From the NCBI GenBank assembly GCA_020026415.1, contig JAHHQL010000006.1, positions 1 to 64,000 of the forward strand: a DNA stretch of 64,000 bases, in the 5' to 3' direction. Position numbers and translations under genes: made by a program. Of this stretch, positions 1 to 8,793 are shown one piece after another; position 1 is the stretch's first letter, and each line of letters opens with the position of its first letter. The stretch comes from Alistipes sp. GTDB taxonomy: Bacteria > Bacteroidota > Bacteroidia > Bacteroidales > Rikenellaceae. Below the pieces are notes generated by a model that did not search any database, was not told the DNA's origin, and saw nothing but the letters and a program-made list of their open reading frames with translations.

Positions 1-1052
1 TCAGACTGTGTACAACACTCAGGGCTGCGACATGAGTTTTAAAGTTGGGAAAGGTGTATTCCATAATTTATATGTAGTTATTAGCTACTCAAATATATTA
101 ATTATTAATATATTATACAACCAGATCTATGTGTTTTAATATAAAGCAAGAGATTTTTCTCTGAAATTTATGTTTTTTCATCGACTCTCCCCGAACAGAG
201 GGAAAATAAGCCAAAACAGCCCTTTGGAGCCCTGACAGCCATCGTCTGCAAAGACAGGGCACATCGGGGTTTATTTCGCCAAAACGGGCTGCAAAATCAA
301 GGGTGGATTTGCGGATATTTTCGGGGTTGCCGGCCGGCGTCTTGTGGCTTATTCGGAGTGGGTATTGGGGGGTGTCCTTTGCGCTATGGTCGCCTAATAA
401 GTTTTGCAACCAAAAGAGAAAATGACTGCGTCCATATCGTCATGGCGCAGCCCTTTCTTTTCTTCCCTTATTTTGACTTTACTTTAATCAACGTATATAG
501 GAATATGGGAGTGAAGTAAAGGGGCTTTTATGGATTTTGATAAACTTCATATTCCAATGTTTATTGTCTATAATTATGTATCAGCAAAAGTCTGAGGCAG
601 TGTAGCATCAAAATACCCTATTTTCGCTATCGCAATCATTGCCTTATTGCTAAGCTCTATTAAGTGTTGTTTCGTGTTTATTGTAATTTGTTGCAGATTT
701 GAGTAGTAATTTCGCAGAACCTTTTTCTCGTAAATCCTTTTTTTCGGCTGTGTCGGTAGTTTTCGTTTCACATGTCCAGATTTGTAAAGGGAGGAGACTT
801 GTTATGCAAATTTCTCCGATAAAAAATTTCGCCTACTATTGGGAAACGGAATATTATTTTGTAATGACACCTAATTTGCATAGCCAAAAGTTCAAGTAGT
901 TCCTGCGCTTATTGAAACGTAAAAAAATAACTTCCTAAGATGAGGAGTGCATAAGGGAAAGGAATTACCGATGGGGAAACAGAAAAATGCCGATTTCATT
1001 ATAACCATAAAGAAAGATCTTTCGTATTTTTTGTATTATAAATTCAAATAAT
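1..1052. other. AT-rich mosaic region, no confident gene
   Basis: An open frame runs in from the window edge to a stop at 137-139 on the plus strand and matches no product I recognise. Positions about 190-410 are clearly GC-richer than both flanks. A minus-strand ORF covers this block (98 codons, 113-409), but its composition changes abruptly inside the ORF and I do not trust it as a gene. The rest, to 1052, is AT-rich and carries one possible small ORF (listed separately). The patchwork of base composition suggests stacked insertion remnants rather than core chromosome. Confidence 0.5.
574..771 (-). CDS. hypothetical small basic protein (doubtful)
   Basis: A 65-codon frame starting with GTG. 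The product is Lys/Arg-rich at its N-terminus and has no signal peptide or recognisable motif. The frame stays open for some codons upstream of the GTG, so it could be the tail of a longer, decayed gene. Base composition is AT-rich like the surrounding DNA and unlike the core genes of the window. No neighbour suggests a role. It may not be expressed. Confidence 0.25.
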   Translation of the reverse strand: MKRKLPTQPKKRIYEKKVLRNYYSNLQQITINTKQHLIELSNKAMIAIAKIGYFDATLPQTFADT

Positions 1053-1253
1053 ATGGGACAAGTTAAGAAGATGTATATGGAAGTAGAAGAAAAACTTCAT
1101 ATAATCGATGATATAATAGGACTAATATCATCTGATATTTTTGATAACATGTATGATACTCAATTAATAAAAGAATTACATTTAATTAGAAATCATATAT
1201 TTCACTTAAATGATCTAATGACAACTAAAGGAAATCACGGATGCCATCTATGA
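1053..1253 (+). CDS. hypothetical 66-aa protein, C-terminus at a composition junction
   Basis: An ATG-initiated ORF of 66 codons, AT-rich, encoding an acidic, Ile/Leu-rich helical protein without signal peptide or recognised motif. An AT-rich, promoter-like stretch lies just upstream (1020-1050). The last roughly ten codons fall in GC-rich DNA that belongs, on the other strand, to the ATPase remnant. The natural C-terminus was therefore probably cut off when the two sequences were joined near 1225-1235. Function unknown; coding status uncertain. Confidence 0.35.
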   Translation: MGQVKKMYMEVEEKLHIIDDIIGLISSDIFDNMYDTQLIKELHLIRNHIFHLNDLMTTKGNHGCHL

Positions 1254-1991
1254 TGACCAGACCCAAATCGGGTATCGTGTCGATCGCCTCTTCAACAATC
1301 AGCAGGCGCATTTTGGGGGTAAACTTGCGCAGGGACATCATCTTCAGATCCTCGAGCACCCTGTTCATCGGCAGACCCGCCAGACTCAAAATGCGCCACA
1401 GTACCTGCTGACAGTGGTGACATCCCTGCTCCGTGTCGATATACAGCACCTTCCGCTTGTACTTGTCGAAGAAATCGTAGCACTCGTTCACTATCGACTC
1501 GAACCTGCGGCAACGGATGGCTTCGGCCTTCTCGCGGGGAATCTGGTGGAACTGCAAGATACTGTACACCGAGTCGCGCGCGAGTTTGAATTTTTCCATG
1601 GCCTCCCTGACGGTGTAATATTCCTTTCCGCTCTCCTGTTCTGAGATCTTGGAAAGGTCGAAGTGGAACTTGGAGTAGAATATCTGCCCGTGTTCTTTCT
1701 TGGAGGGATGTTGTTGCGGTAAACGTGCGAACGGATGGCGACCCGTGTCATGCCATATTTCTCCTGAATATCTTCGGGCGTGTACCATTCCGTCAGGTCG
1801 GAGTCCACCTCGTATTTGGCGAAGGCGGCATCGATATGTTTCTTGCTGTAATAGTTGAACTGGCGGATTCTCACCTTGGGGACTTTGTGCTGCCGCGTGT
1901 AGGTCCATACCCACTTGGCATTGACCTTGTATTTTTCGGCAATCTCCTCGGCGGTGTAATATTCGGTGATGTCGAAGTCGTTCTTTGCCAC
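1225..1991 (-). pseudogene. chimeric remnant: triple helix-turn-helix protein fused to an ATPase fragment
   Basis: Reading from a GTG at 1991, the frame encodes two repeats of about 58 residues that begin TEYYTAEEIAEKYKV and TEWYTPEDIQEKYGM. These are excisionase/MerR-like helix-turn-helix units of the kind encoded beside integrases in Bacteroidota mobile elements. Around 1700-1712 the reading frame is lost, and the continuation is found in another minus frame. There a third repeat (KEYYTVREAMEKFKL) follows, then an abrupt change to a RecA-like ATPase core fragment: KVLYIDTEQ, then LGLVIIDGIRDFL, which resembles a Walker B strand. No Walker A is present, and the frame stops directly after the Walker B-like strand, where AT-rich DNA begins. 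It therefore looks like two genes of a mobile element joined by deletion, plus one frameshift. The family assignment is by pattern recognition. Confidence 0.65.
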
Positions 1992-2056
1992 CAGCCGTTC
2001 ATAAGGTTTGCTTTTGAACTATGAACGGTTTTCCGCATACGGTCCGGAAGGCACAT

Positions 2057-2088
2057 AAAAATAAAAGCCGCTGACATTCAGCGACTTT
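2057..2088 (-). terminator. terminator of the parAB-mnmE operon
   Basis: Stem of eight pairs (2067-2074 with 2078-2085, one G-U pair), three-base loop, followed on the minus strand by a T-rich run. It lies about 40 bases beyond the mnmE stop codon. Confidence 0.7.
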
Positions 2089-2129
2089 ACTTTAGATGAT
2101 TATGATTGGTAACGGTTATTTGCAAGCCG

Positions 2130-3479
2130 TCATTTGCCGATGCAGAATTTTCCGAAGATGTGGTTTAAGACCTCCTGCGAGAGGATTTCGCCGCGACCCG
2201 TGATCGTGCCGATGTAGCGGATCACCTGACGGATGTCCTCCGCCAAAAGATCTTCGGGTGTGCCGTCATCCAAACCTCGCAGGGCATCCTCCAACGCCTC
2301 GCCCGCCGCACTCAACGCCTCAACGTGGCGGCTGTGCGACACCACGACATCGCCCTGATACAAGGCATCGGTGTCGATCTGCGCACGCAATACGCGACAC
2401 AATTCGTCAATACCCTCCCCTCGTTTCGCCGAAATGGCAATCACCCCCTCAGGAAGCACGGATTGGGGATAAAGGTCGCATTTATTGATCACGTCAATCA
2501 ATTTCTGATCGTCGCGTAACGTAATATTTTCGAGTTCCGGATTTCGGGTGCCTGCCTCCGTCATGCGGATGACGATTTCGGCCTTCCCGATGCTTTTCAT
2601 CGTGCGCTCGATGCCCATCTGCTCCAGGCGGTCGTCCGTCTGACGAATACCCGCCGTATCCAGAAAACGGAACACCACCCCGCCGATGTTGGCCTGCTCC
2701 TCGATCACATCGCGCGTCGTACCGGCAATATCCGACACCATCGCACGATCCTCGTTGAGCAATCGGTTCAAAAGGGTCGATTTACCCACGTTCGGCGCAC
2801 CGACAATCGCCACGGGAACACCCTGCTTGATGGCGTTACCCAGCGAAAAAGATTGTTTCAGACGGTCGATTTCGGAGCGGATCTGCTCCATGATACTGCG
2901 CAAGTGACTACGGTCGGCAAATTCGACATCCTCTTCCGAAAAGTCGAGTTCCAATTCCAAGAGAGCCGTCAGATGCACCAATTCGTCACGCAGGGCATCC
3001 AATCGTGCGGAATATCCGCCTCGCATCTGGGTCGAAGCCATCGTATGGGCGGCACGCGACGAGGAGGCAATCAGATCGGCCACGGCCTCCGCCTGCGAAA
3101 GATCCATCTTGCCGTTCATGTAGGCGCGGATGGTAAATTCGCCCGGCTCGGCCATACGAGCCCCCGACTTCAGCAGCAAACGCAGGATCTCCGACACGAC
3201 ATATGACGACCCGTGACACGACACCTCGACGGAATCCTCACCCGTATAGGAATGCGGAGCGCGGAAAACCGTGGCAAGCACATCATCGACGACCCGTTCG
3301 CCGTCCATAATGCGGCCGTAGTGCACCGTGTAACCTTCGGCTGCGGCAAGCGGCCGCTTGCCGCGGAACACCCGATCGCACACGGCAAAAGTCTCCGATC
3401 CGCTGATGCGGATTACGGCAATGGCGCCACCCGCCGCCGTGGCAGGGGCGACGATCGTATCTCGGTTATCAACGGTCAT
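2130..3479 (-). CDS. mnmE: tRNA uridine-5-carboxymethylaminomethyl(34) synthesis GTPase MnmE
   Basis: Works with MnmG to modify the wobble uridine of certain tRNAs, using tetrahydrofolate and GTP. The 449-residue length is normal for the family. The N-terminal folate-binding domain starts at DTIVAPATAAGGAIAVIRIS. A G domain carries GAPNVGKST (about residue 225) and a DTAG switch II, inserted in the helical domain. The protein ends with the conserved CIGK, whose Cys is needed for the modification. I chose the ATG at 3479 because the family N-terminus begins there; an upstream start would add a non-homologous extension overlapping the transglycosylase gene. Last gene of the parA operon, 10 bases after the transglycosylase stop. 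Confidence 0.97.
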   Translation of the reverse strand: MTVDNRDTIVAPATAAGGAIAVIRISGSETFAVCDRVFRGKRPLAAAEGYTVHYGRIMDGERVVDDVLATVFRAPHSYTGEDSVEVSCHGSSYVVSEILRLLLKSGARMAEPGEFTIRAYMNGKMDLSQAEAVADLIASSSRAAHTMASTQMRGGYSARLDALRDELVHLTALLELELDFSEEDVEFADRSHLRSIMEQIRSEIDRLKQSFSLGNAIKQGVPVAIVGAPNVGKSTLLNRLLNEDRAMVSDIAGTTRDVIEEQANIGGVVFRFLDTAGIRQTDDRLEQMGIERTMKSIGKAEIVIRMTEAGTRNPELENITLRDDQKLIDVINKCDLYPQSVLPEGVIAISAKRGEGIDELCRVLRAQIDTDALYQGDVVVSHSRHVEALSAAGEALEDALRGLDDGTPEDLLAEDIRQVIRYIGTITGRGEILSQEVLNHIFGKFCIGK

Positions 3480-3489
3480 ATTCCAAACT

Positions 3490-4875
3490 TTATCGGATGC
3501 GCAGACGCTGTCCCGCACGCAGGGCACGCGGATTGCGAATCTTGTTCAATCTCATGAGTTGTTTCACGCTGACGTGATGACGGGCGGCAATACCGCCCAG
3601 CGTATCGCCACGTTTTACGCGATAGAAAGAAGCCGATCGGGCACTGCGCTCAAGTTTTTTCTTATCAATGTTCGAGGGGTTGATGTACTCCTTGAGATAG
3701 GTCGAATCCTTGGCAAAAATCTCTTTCTCATGCTCGATAAACTCGACGGCCTTGCGCTGCGGCACGACAAGCGTATAGGTCTTGTTCGTGGCAGGCACGA
3801 TGTCCATCACATACTGCGGATTGAGCATACGCAGGGTTTCGATCGGAAGATCGATCGTCGAGGAGATCTGCCCGAAGTGCATCAGACGATTGATGTGGAG
3901 CGTATCGACGGCCAGAGGTACGGGCGGCTCGGTCACGTTGATGCCGTGCTGTGCGTGGTAGGCATAGGCATAGGACGCACCGATGAAGGCAGGTACATAG
4001 TCGCGCGTCTCGGCGGGCAGATAGGGATAAATGTCCCAGAAGGTACGGCTGCCGCTACCGGCACGGGCAAATGCCTTATTGACATTGCCGGGGCCGCAGT
4101 TGTAGGCGGCGATCGCCAGCGTCCAATCCTGATACATGTTGTAGAGATCCTTCAAAAAACGGCACGCGGCCTGCGAAGCGCGGATCGGGTCACGGCGTTC
4201 ATCGACCATCGAATTGACCTCCAGACCATAACTGCGACCCGTCGTGGGCATGAACTGCCACAAACCCGATGCGCCCATACGCGAGAGTGCCGTGGGCATC
4301 AGAGCCGACTCGATGATCGACAACGAGCGCAACTCGACGGGAAGACCCGCACGCAGCAACTCCTGCTCGATGATCGGGAAGTAGTATTGCGAACGCCCCA
4401 GCACACGGCTGATCACGCCGTCGGGCGATGCGGTGTATTTGAGGATCGAACGGCGCACCAGATCGTTGAACGGCAGCGGAATGGGCGATGCCATGTCGTG
4501 CAGACGGCGCACATACAGCGAATCGTGGTCCGTACGGCAGACTTTCGTCGAATCGATGCGGACATATTCGCGGAAGAAGTTCTCGAAAGCATCCTGACGG
4601 TGTGCCTCACCCCATACGGCAGCCAGCGAATCGGTCTGCTCGGGCGTATAACCCAATTGCAAGTCGTTAAGGCGTACGGGAGGCTCTTCACGCACGGGCT
4701 CAGTCTCCTCGGGTTCGGGTTTGACCTGCTCGACGGGTTGGGGGGCAGGAGTTTCCGTCACGCTCTGTTCGGTTTTGGCCTTTTTGCGTTTCTTTTTGGG
4801 ACGACGATCCAGATCAGCGGCGAAAATCGAAGTGGTCAGCAGAAGCGTCAGTGTTACGAAAAGGAGATGTTTCAT
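3490..4875 (-). CDS. LysM-containing lytic murein transglycosylase (MltD type)
   Basis: 461 residues, exported by an N-terminal signal peptide (MKHLLFVTLTLLLTTSIFA). A Lys-rich and then Pro/Glu-rich linker follows. The transglycosylase SLT domain has the catalytic Glu in IIESALMP (about residue 189), followed by GASGLWQFMP and AYNCGPGNVN. One clear LysM repeat ends the protein (YRVKRGDTL to AGQRLRIR). The family cleaves the glycan strand of peptidoglycan to 1,6-anhydro products in the periplasm. It sits between a DUF5683 gene (8 bases) and mnmE (10 bases), so it is co-transcribed with the chromosome partition genes. E. coli MltD is a lipoprotein with more LysM repeats; this one has no lipobox. 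Confidence 0.93.
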   Translation of the reverse strand: MKHLLFVTLTLLLTTSIFAADLDRRPKKKRKKAKTEQSVTETPAPQPVEQVKPEPEETEPVREEPPVRLNDLQLGYTPEQTDSLAAVWGEAHRQDAFENFFREYVRIDSTKVCRTDHDSLYVRRLHDMASPIPLPFNDLVRRSILKYTASPDGVISRVLGRSQYYFPIIEQELLRAGLPVELRSLSIIESALMPTALSRMGASGLWQFMPTTGRSYGLEVNSMVDERRDPIRASQAACRFLKDLYNMYQDWTLAIAAYNCGPGNVNKAFARAGSGSRTFWDIYPYLPAETRDYVPAFIGASYAYAYHAQHGINVTEPPVPLAVDTLHINRLMHFGQISSTIDLPIETLRMLNPQYVMDIVPATNKTYTLVVPQRKAVEFIEHEKEIFAKDSTYLKEYINPSNIDKKKLERSARSASFYRVKRGDTLGGIAARHHVSVKQLMRLNKIRNPRALRAGQRLRIR

Positions 4876-4883
4876 CGTGGTGA

Positions 4884-6131
4884 TTAAAAGTTTACTTTCA
4901 AATTAAAGCCGAAAACGGGCTGATGTGATTGTTTTTGGGGAATGTAATCGTAATTGACCATCGGTTCGATGCGCATCGAAAGATCGTCGGAAATATCGTA
5001 GTCCTTGAGGTGGGCATCGACATGGGCATCAATGATCTGAAGGACATACAGCGCACCCGACACGATGATACACAGATCGCGGTTGCGTCGGTAGTTGTTT
5101 CTCAGGTCGCGGATAAATTCGGGGCTGTAATGACCGCGAAATTCGTCCTGCGGGCCGTCGGGATATTTGTCGGGGTTGCGTTCGTAGTCCGCGAGGAAGT
5201 TATAGGCGCGTTTGAAACGCTTGTAACCGCGGTTGTTCCAGTCGATGCAATAAACCATCGTGGCAAAACCGCCCACCACAAACGGCACTTTCCAATAACT
5301 CTTGTTATAGATCTGACCGGCACCGGGGAAGATGCACGCCAGTGTGGTTGCTTTCTTCACGCGCGACACATCGTTCGTCTTGTAATTCACGGCAGCATCA
5401 CCGATGAAGTAGATATACGAAGCGATCGCCGCGCCCAAAAAGATCTGACGGCGCGTGTTGCTGCGGATCATTTTGTGTTGCAGGGCATCGAGTTCGGGCG
5501 TACGATCGACAGTTGTCGCCGTATAGGCATCGAATGCACGGCGGAGCGGACGATAGGTTTTGTTTTCGTTGATGTAGAGCGCGAGCGACGTACCCACCAG
5601 ACCGTACAGCAACGGAAGTTTCCAATACTGCTTGTTATAGATCTGTCCGTAGCCGGGCAGGATGGTGGACATCCAGCATACCTTCGACAGCGACATCGAG
5701 TCGCTCATGAACCACCCCTTGCGGCGGTGGGTCACGGAATCGTTTCCGCGCAGCGTGTCTCGCTTCGCTTCTTCGACGGCCTTACCCGTCAGCGAGTCGA
5801 TCTTATCCGACGGCTTTGCCACCGAATCCGCCTTCACGCCCAGTGAATCGGCTCTCAGACGCGCCTGCACCAGCGAGTCGATCACCATGCGACGCCGCAC
5901 CGAATCGGCACGGGTCTTCAGCGAATCCTGCATGAAGCGGTTCACCACCAGCGAATCGCGCATCAGTACCCGCTCGACCGAATCGCGGCGCATCCGCACG
6001 CTGTCGGGGCGTTCCACCATGCCTTTTTTCACCAGTTGGCGATTACCGCGGTGCAGATTCTGCGCCACCGTACTCCCCTCGACGGCAAAAGCGAGCAACA
6101 GGGAAAAAAGAACTATACGAAAAACTTTCAT
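4884..6131 (-). CDS. DUF5683 domain protein, membrane, function unknown
   Basis: 415 residues with an N-terminal signal sequence. A region to about residue 130 has Asp-Ser pairs recurring every 8-12 residues within Arg-rich, probably helical sequence. The DUF5683 region contains a duplicated motif, PGYGQIYNKQYWKLP and PGAGQIYNKSYWKVP, each followed by a hydrophobic stretch that could be a membrane segment. The C-terminus is polar. The function of the family is not known to me. Its position between parB and a lytic transglycosylase, with 8-9 base gaps, ties it to an operon joining chromosome partition and wall remodelling. Confidence 0.9.
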   Translation of the reverse strand: MKVFRIVLFSLLLAFAVEGSTVAQNLHRGNRQLVKKGMVERPDSVRMRRDSVERVLMRDSLVVNRFMQDSLKTRADSVRRRMVIDSLVQARLRADSLGVKADSVAKPSDKIDSLTGKAVEEAKRDTLRGNDSVTHRRKGWFMSDSMSLSKVCWMSTILPGYGQIYNKQYWKLPLLYGLVGTSLALYINENKTYRPLRRAFDAYTATTVDRTPELDALQHKMIRSNTRRQIFLGAAIASYIYFIGDAAVNYKTNDVSRVKKATTLACIFPGAGQIYNKSYWKVPFVVGGFATMVYCIDWNNRGYKRFKRAYNFLADYERNPDKYPDGPQDEFRGHYSPEFIRDLRNNYRRNRDLCIIVSGALYVLQIIDAHVDAHLKDYDISDDLSMRIEPMVNYDYIPQKQSHQPVFGFNLKVNF

Positions 6132-6140
6132 ACGTGAAGT

Positions 6141-7007
6141 TTATCCTCTCGACGAGAATCGGTTGATGAACTGGTCAATGTCACGATCGTCCTTGAAGTT
6201 GATGACGATGCGTCCGCCGCCCTTCTTCGTGCGACGAATCGATATGTCCTGCGTGAAGAAGCGTTCGAGTTGCTCCGCCAGACGGGCGTAACTTTCGGGA
6301 TACTCCTCCTCGGCGGCAGGTTCCACGCGGGGTTTCTCTTCGGTCAGTTGGCGTACGAGATCCTCGATCTGGCGTACCGACAACGCTTTCCCGATACATT
6401 TCTCCAACAGCGGGAGTTGTTTCTCGGCGGGAGCACCTGCCAGAGCCTTGGCGTGCCCCATCGAGATCACCCCCTCGCTGACAGCCGTCTGCACCTGTTC
6501 GGGAAGTTTCAGAAGACGCAGATAGTTCGATACCGACGAACGTTTCTTACCTAATTTCTCGGCCAGTGCGTCCTGTGTCAGGTGGCATTCGTCGATGAGG
6601 CGTTGCATGCTCCGGGCGACCTCGATCGCATTCAGATCCTGACGCTGAATGTTCTCCACGAGAGCCATCGTATGCACCTCGACGGGTTCGGCCTCGCGGA
6701 TATAGGCCGGAATACGTTCCAAGCCTGCTTTACGGGCGGCACGCCAACGACGCTCGCCGCTGATGATGATATATTTGCCGTCGTTGTTCTTACGCACGGT
6801 CACGGGCTGGATCACTCCCATCTGACGAATTGATTCGCTCAATTCGCCGAGCGACGCCTCGTCGAACTGCTTACGCGGCTGCTCCGGGTTGGGAATGATG
6901 TCCACAAGGTCGATTTCGGCCATTCGGCTTGTCGGTTTGATTCGGATGTCCAAGTCATCCCCTCCGAAAATGGCATCCAATCCGCGCCCTAATCCCTTTT
7001 GTTTCAT
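6141..7007 (-). CDS. parB: chromosome partitioning protein ParB
   Basis: 288 residues. It has the ParA-contacting N-terminus (KGLGRGLDAIFGG), the CTPase/sulfiredoxin-like fold with GERRWR at residues 84-89 and ENIQRQDLN at 118-126, a helix-turn-helix around 143-165 (TQDALAEKLGKKRSSVSNYL), and a C-terminal dimerisation segment. ParB loads at parS sites, spreads as a CTP-dependent clamp and drives origin segregation with ParA. It follows parA by 11 bases. No strong parS palindrome was found in the window by eye; see the weak candidate near 61.1 kb. Confidence 0.97.
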   Translation of the reverse strand: MKQKGLGRGLDAIFGGDDLDIRIKPTSRMAEIDLVDIIPNPEQPRKQFDEASLGELSESIRQMGVIQPVTVRKNNDGKYIIISGERRWRAARKAGLERIPAYIREAEPVEVHTMALVENIQRQDLNAIEVARSMQRLIDECHLTQDALAEKLGKKRSSVSNYLRLLKLPEQVQTAVSEGVISMGHAKALAGAPAEKQLPLLEKCIGKALSVRQIEDLVRQLTEEKPRVEPAAEEEYPESYARLAEQLERFFTQDISIRRTKKGGGRIVINFKDDRDIDQFINRFSSRG

Positions 7008-7018
7008 GTCTGAATAAT

Positions 7019-7789
7019 TTATTTTGTTGCTTGTTTGTTTCTCTTCAAAAATTCGCGTGCCAGATTCAGGTAGTTCTCCGATCCGACGGCACCCGCATCA
7101 TACAACATGACGGGAACTCCGTGCGAGGGGGCTTCTCCCAAACGGACATTTCGCTGAATAATTGTCTCGTAAGACATTTTCCCGAAATGCTCCCTGACTT
7201 CGCTCACCACCTGATTGTTGAGTCGGTTGCGCATGTACATCGTCAAAAGGAATCCCTCGATTTCGAGCGTGGGATTCAATCCGCTCTTAATCTTACGGAT
7301 CGTCGCCAGAAGTTTCGACAGCCCCTCCAGTGCCAGATACTCGCACTGCACGGGGATCAGCACCGTGTCGGCGGCCGTCAGAATATTGACCGTCAGAAGA
7401 CCGAGCGAGGGCGAGCAGTCGATGAAGATGTAGTCGTAGTTCTCGCGCACCGAATCGACGATCTGCTTGAAAATGCGGTGGGCATGCTCCAGTTTGGGCA
7501 GTTCGGCATCAGCCGCCACCAGATCAATGGACGAGGGCAACACCCACAGATTCTTGACCTCCTCACACGGGAGGATGACCTCGGAGGCTTGTTTTTCGCC
7601 TGCGATACACTCGTAGATGCCCTCTGAATTTATGTCGAATCCCAATCCCGAAGTGGCGTTCGCCTGCGGATCGGCATCGATCAGAAGGATCTTCTTGCCG
7701 AGTAATGCGAGCGATGCCGCCAGATTGATGGCGGTGGTCGTTTTACCCACTCCGCCCTTCTGATTGGCCAATGCAATTACCTTTGCCAT
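7019..7789 (-). CDS. parA: chromosome partitioning ATPase ParA
   Basis: 256 residues. The deviant Walker A KGGVGKTT is at residues 11-18, and LIDADPQANAT and FIDCSPSLG are the other nucleotide-binding motifs. It is a chromosomal Soj-type ParA lacking the N-terminal helix-turn-helix of plasmid ParA proteins. The start is the ATG at 7789, because MAKVIALANQKGG is the family N-terminus; the longer open frame upstream runs through the promoter. First gene of the operon parA-parB-DUF5683-transglycosylase-mnmE. Confidence 0.97.
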   Translation of the reverse strand: MAKVIALANQKGGVGKTTTAINLAASLALLGKKILLIDADPQANATSGLGFDINSEGIYECIAGEKQASEVILPCEEVKNLWVLPSSIDLVAADAELPKLEHAHRIFKQIVDSVRENYDYIFIDCSPSLGLLTVNILTAADTVLIPVQCEYLALEGLSKLLATIRKIKSGLNPTLEIEGFLLTMYMRNRLNNQVVSEVREHFGKMSYETIIQRNVRLGEAPSHGVPVMLYDAGAVGSENYLNLAREFLKRNKQATK

Positions 7790-7813
7790 GGTTGATACAG
7801 GTTTATAATCGGA

Positions 7814-7821
7814 CAAAATTA
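7814..7821 (-). promoter_or_regulatory. -7 element of the parA operon
   Basis: TAATTTTG on the minus strand, 25 bases upstream of the parA ATG, matches the Bacteroidota -7 consensus TAnnTTTG. It is divergent from the CPBP protease promoter about 50 bases away. Confidence 0.65.
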
Positions 7822-7863
7822 ATGATTTTCTATGAAAATCCCCAATCTCCCGCCAAAAATGCT

Positions 7864-7871
7864 TACCTTTG
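7864..7871 (+). promoter_or_regulatory. -7 element of the CPBP protease gene
   Basis: TACCTTTG on the plus strand. The TTG inside it is in frame with the downstream gene and would give a spurious earlier start, so the promoter decides in favour of the ATG at 7908. Confidence 0.7.
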
Positions 7872-7907
7872 GAACACTTTTTAACGCAAACCAAACCGCA
7901 CAAAGTC

Positions 7908-8735
7908 ATGGAAGAAAGTCTGATCCAACATTCGGAACAAAAACCCGCACGCCCCACGGGCGGTTTCCCCTCCCTGGGGGATCTTTTGGTGATGCTTTCG
8001 TTGTGCGTCGGTGCGCAGTTTGTGGTGGGGATCGTCTTTTCGTTTTTCGGGAAAATTTTCCCTTCCGATGCGGGGACTTTCCTAAGTTACACCGTCGCCA
8101 TGGCACTGTCCGTTTTTGCGGTGCTTTCCTACCGCGCAAGCCGGGGTGCGGAGGGGCGTTGGGCGATTTTTTCAACACGGGGATTCAGCCCCTTAAGGAT
8201 CCTTCACGGATTCCTGACAGTTATTGCGTTAAGCATTGTCCTTGAACCGCTTACAATGATTCTTCCCGAAGTTCCCGTACCGATCACCGCTTCGTTTTGG
8301 GGCATCATGACCGTCGTGGTTGCCGCCCCGTTGTGCGAGGAAATTCTGTGTCGCGGAATCGTCCTCGGATCGGCTGTAAAAAGTCGCGGAGTGGTGTGGG
8401 CATGGGTCTTTTCGTCGCTCTTTTTCGGCGTCATCCACTTCCACCCCGCCGCCGTCATTTATGCCTCGCTGTCGGGTTTGGTGTTGGGTTATCTGGCACT
8501 GCGATCGGGATCGCTCCTTTCATCCGTTTTGCTCCACGCCGCCAACAATACGCTGAGTTTTATTCTGCTCGCCGCGGGACTTGAAAGCACCCCCTTGAGC
8601 AACCTCATTCCGAACTCCGCGCTCTACGGAATCCTCTATCTGGCAATGCTCGCTCTCCTTGGTTGGGAGGGTCGGAAAATCGTTCTCTGGATCCGCAAAG
8701 CACACATTCGCCGTAAAAAAGGTATCGAAGCGTAA
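7908..8735 (+). CDS. CPBP family intramembrane glutamic endopeptidase
   Basis: 275 residues with about eight hydrophobic segments. The three motifs of the CPBP (CAAX protease / bacteriocin-processing) family are present: EEILCRG (Glu pair at about residues 144-145), FFGVIH (His near 178) and HAANN (near 209). These form the intramembrane active site. Substrates of the bacterial members are mostly unknown. It stands alone between the divergent parA operon and the SurA operon, with its own promoter. The ATG at 7908 is chosen over an in-frame TTG that is part of the promoter element. Confidence 0.9.
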   Translation: MEESLIQHSEQKPARPTGGFPSLGDLLVMLSLCVGAQFVVGIVFSFFGKIFPSDAGTFLSYTVAMALSVFAVLSYRASRGAEGRWAIFSTRGFSPLRILHGFLTVIALSIVLEPLTMILPEVPVPITASFWGIMTVVVAAPLCEEILCRGIVLGSAVKSRGVVWAWVFSSLFFGVIHFHPAAVIYASLSGLVLGYLALRSGSLLSSVLLHAANNTLSFILLAAGLESTPLSNLIPNSALYGILYLAMLALLGWEGRKIVLWIRKAHIRRKKGIEA

Positions 8736-8776
8736 TATTCGAGGAACAAAAGCGTTACTTTTCAAGTAAAATAACC

Positions 8777-8784
8777 TATCTTTG
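8777..8784 (+). promoter_or_regulatory. -7 element of the SurA-like/OstA-like operon
   Basis: TATCTTTG ends only nine bases before the first possible ATG, so the transcript would be nearly leaderless. Confidence 0.65.
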
Positions 8785-8793
8785 TCCTCTTGA

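Noticed and set aside
3560..3583. TGTTTCACG half-match to parS followed by CGTGAT
   Set aside because: The two halves are separated by extra bases and the second is degenerate; probably chance within the LysM coding region.
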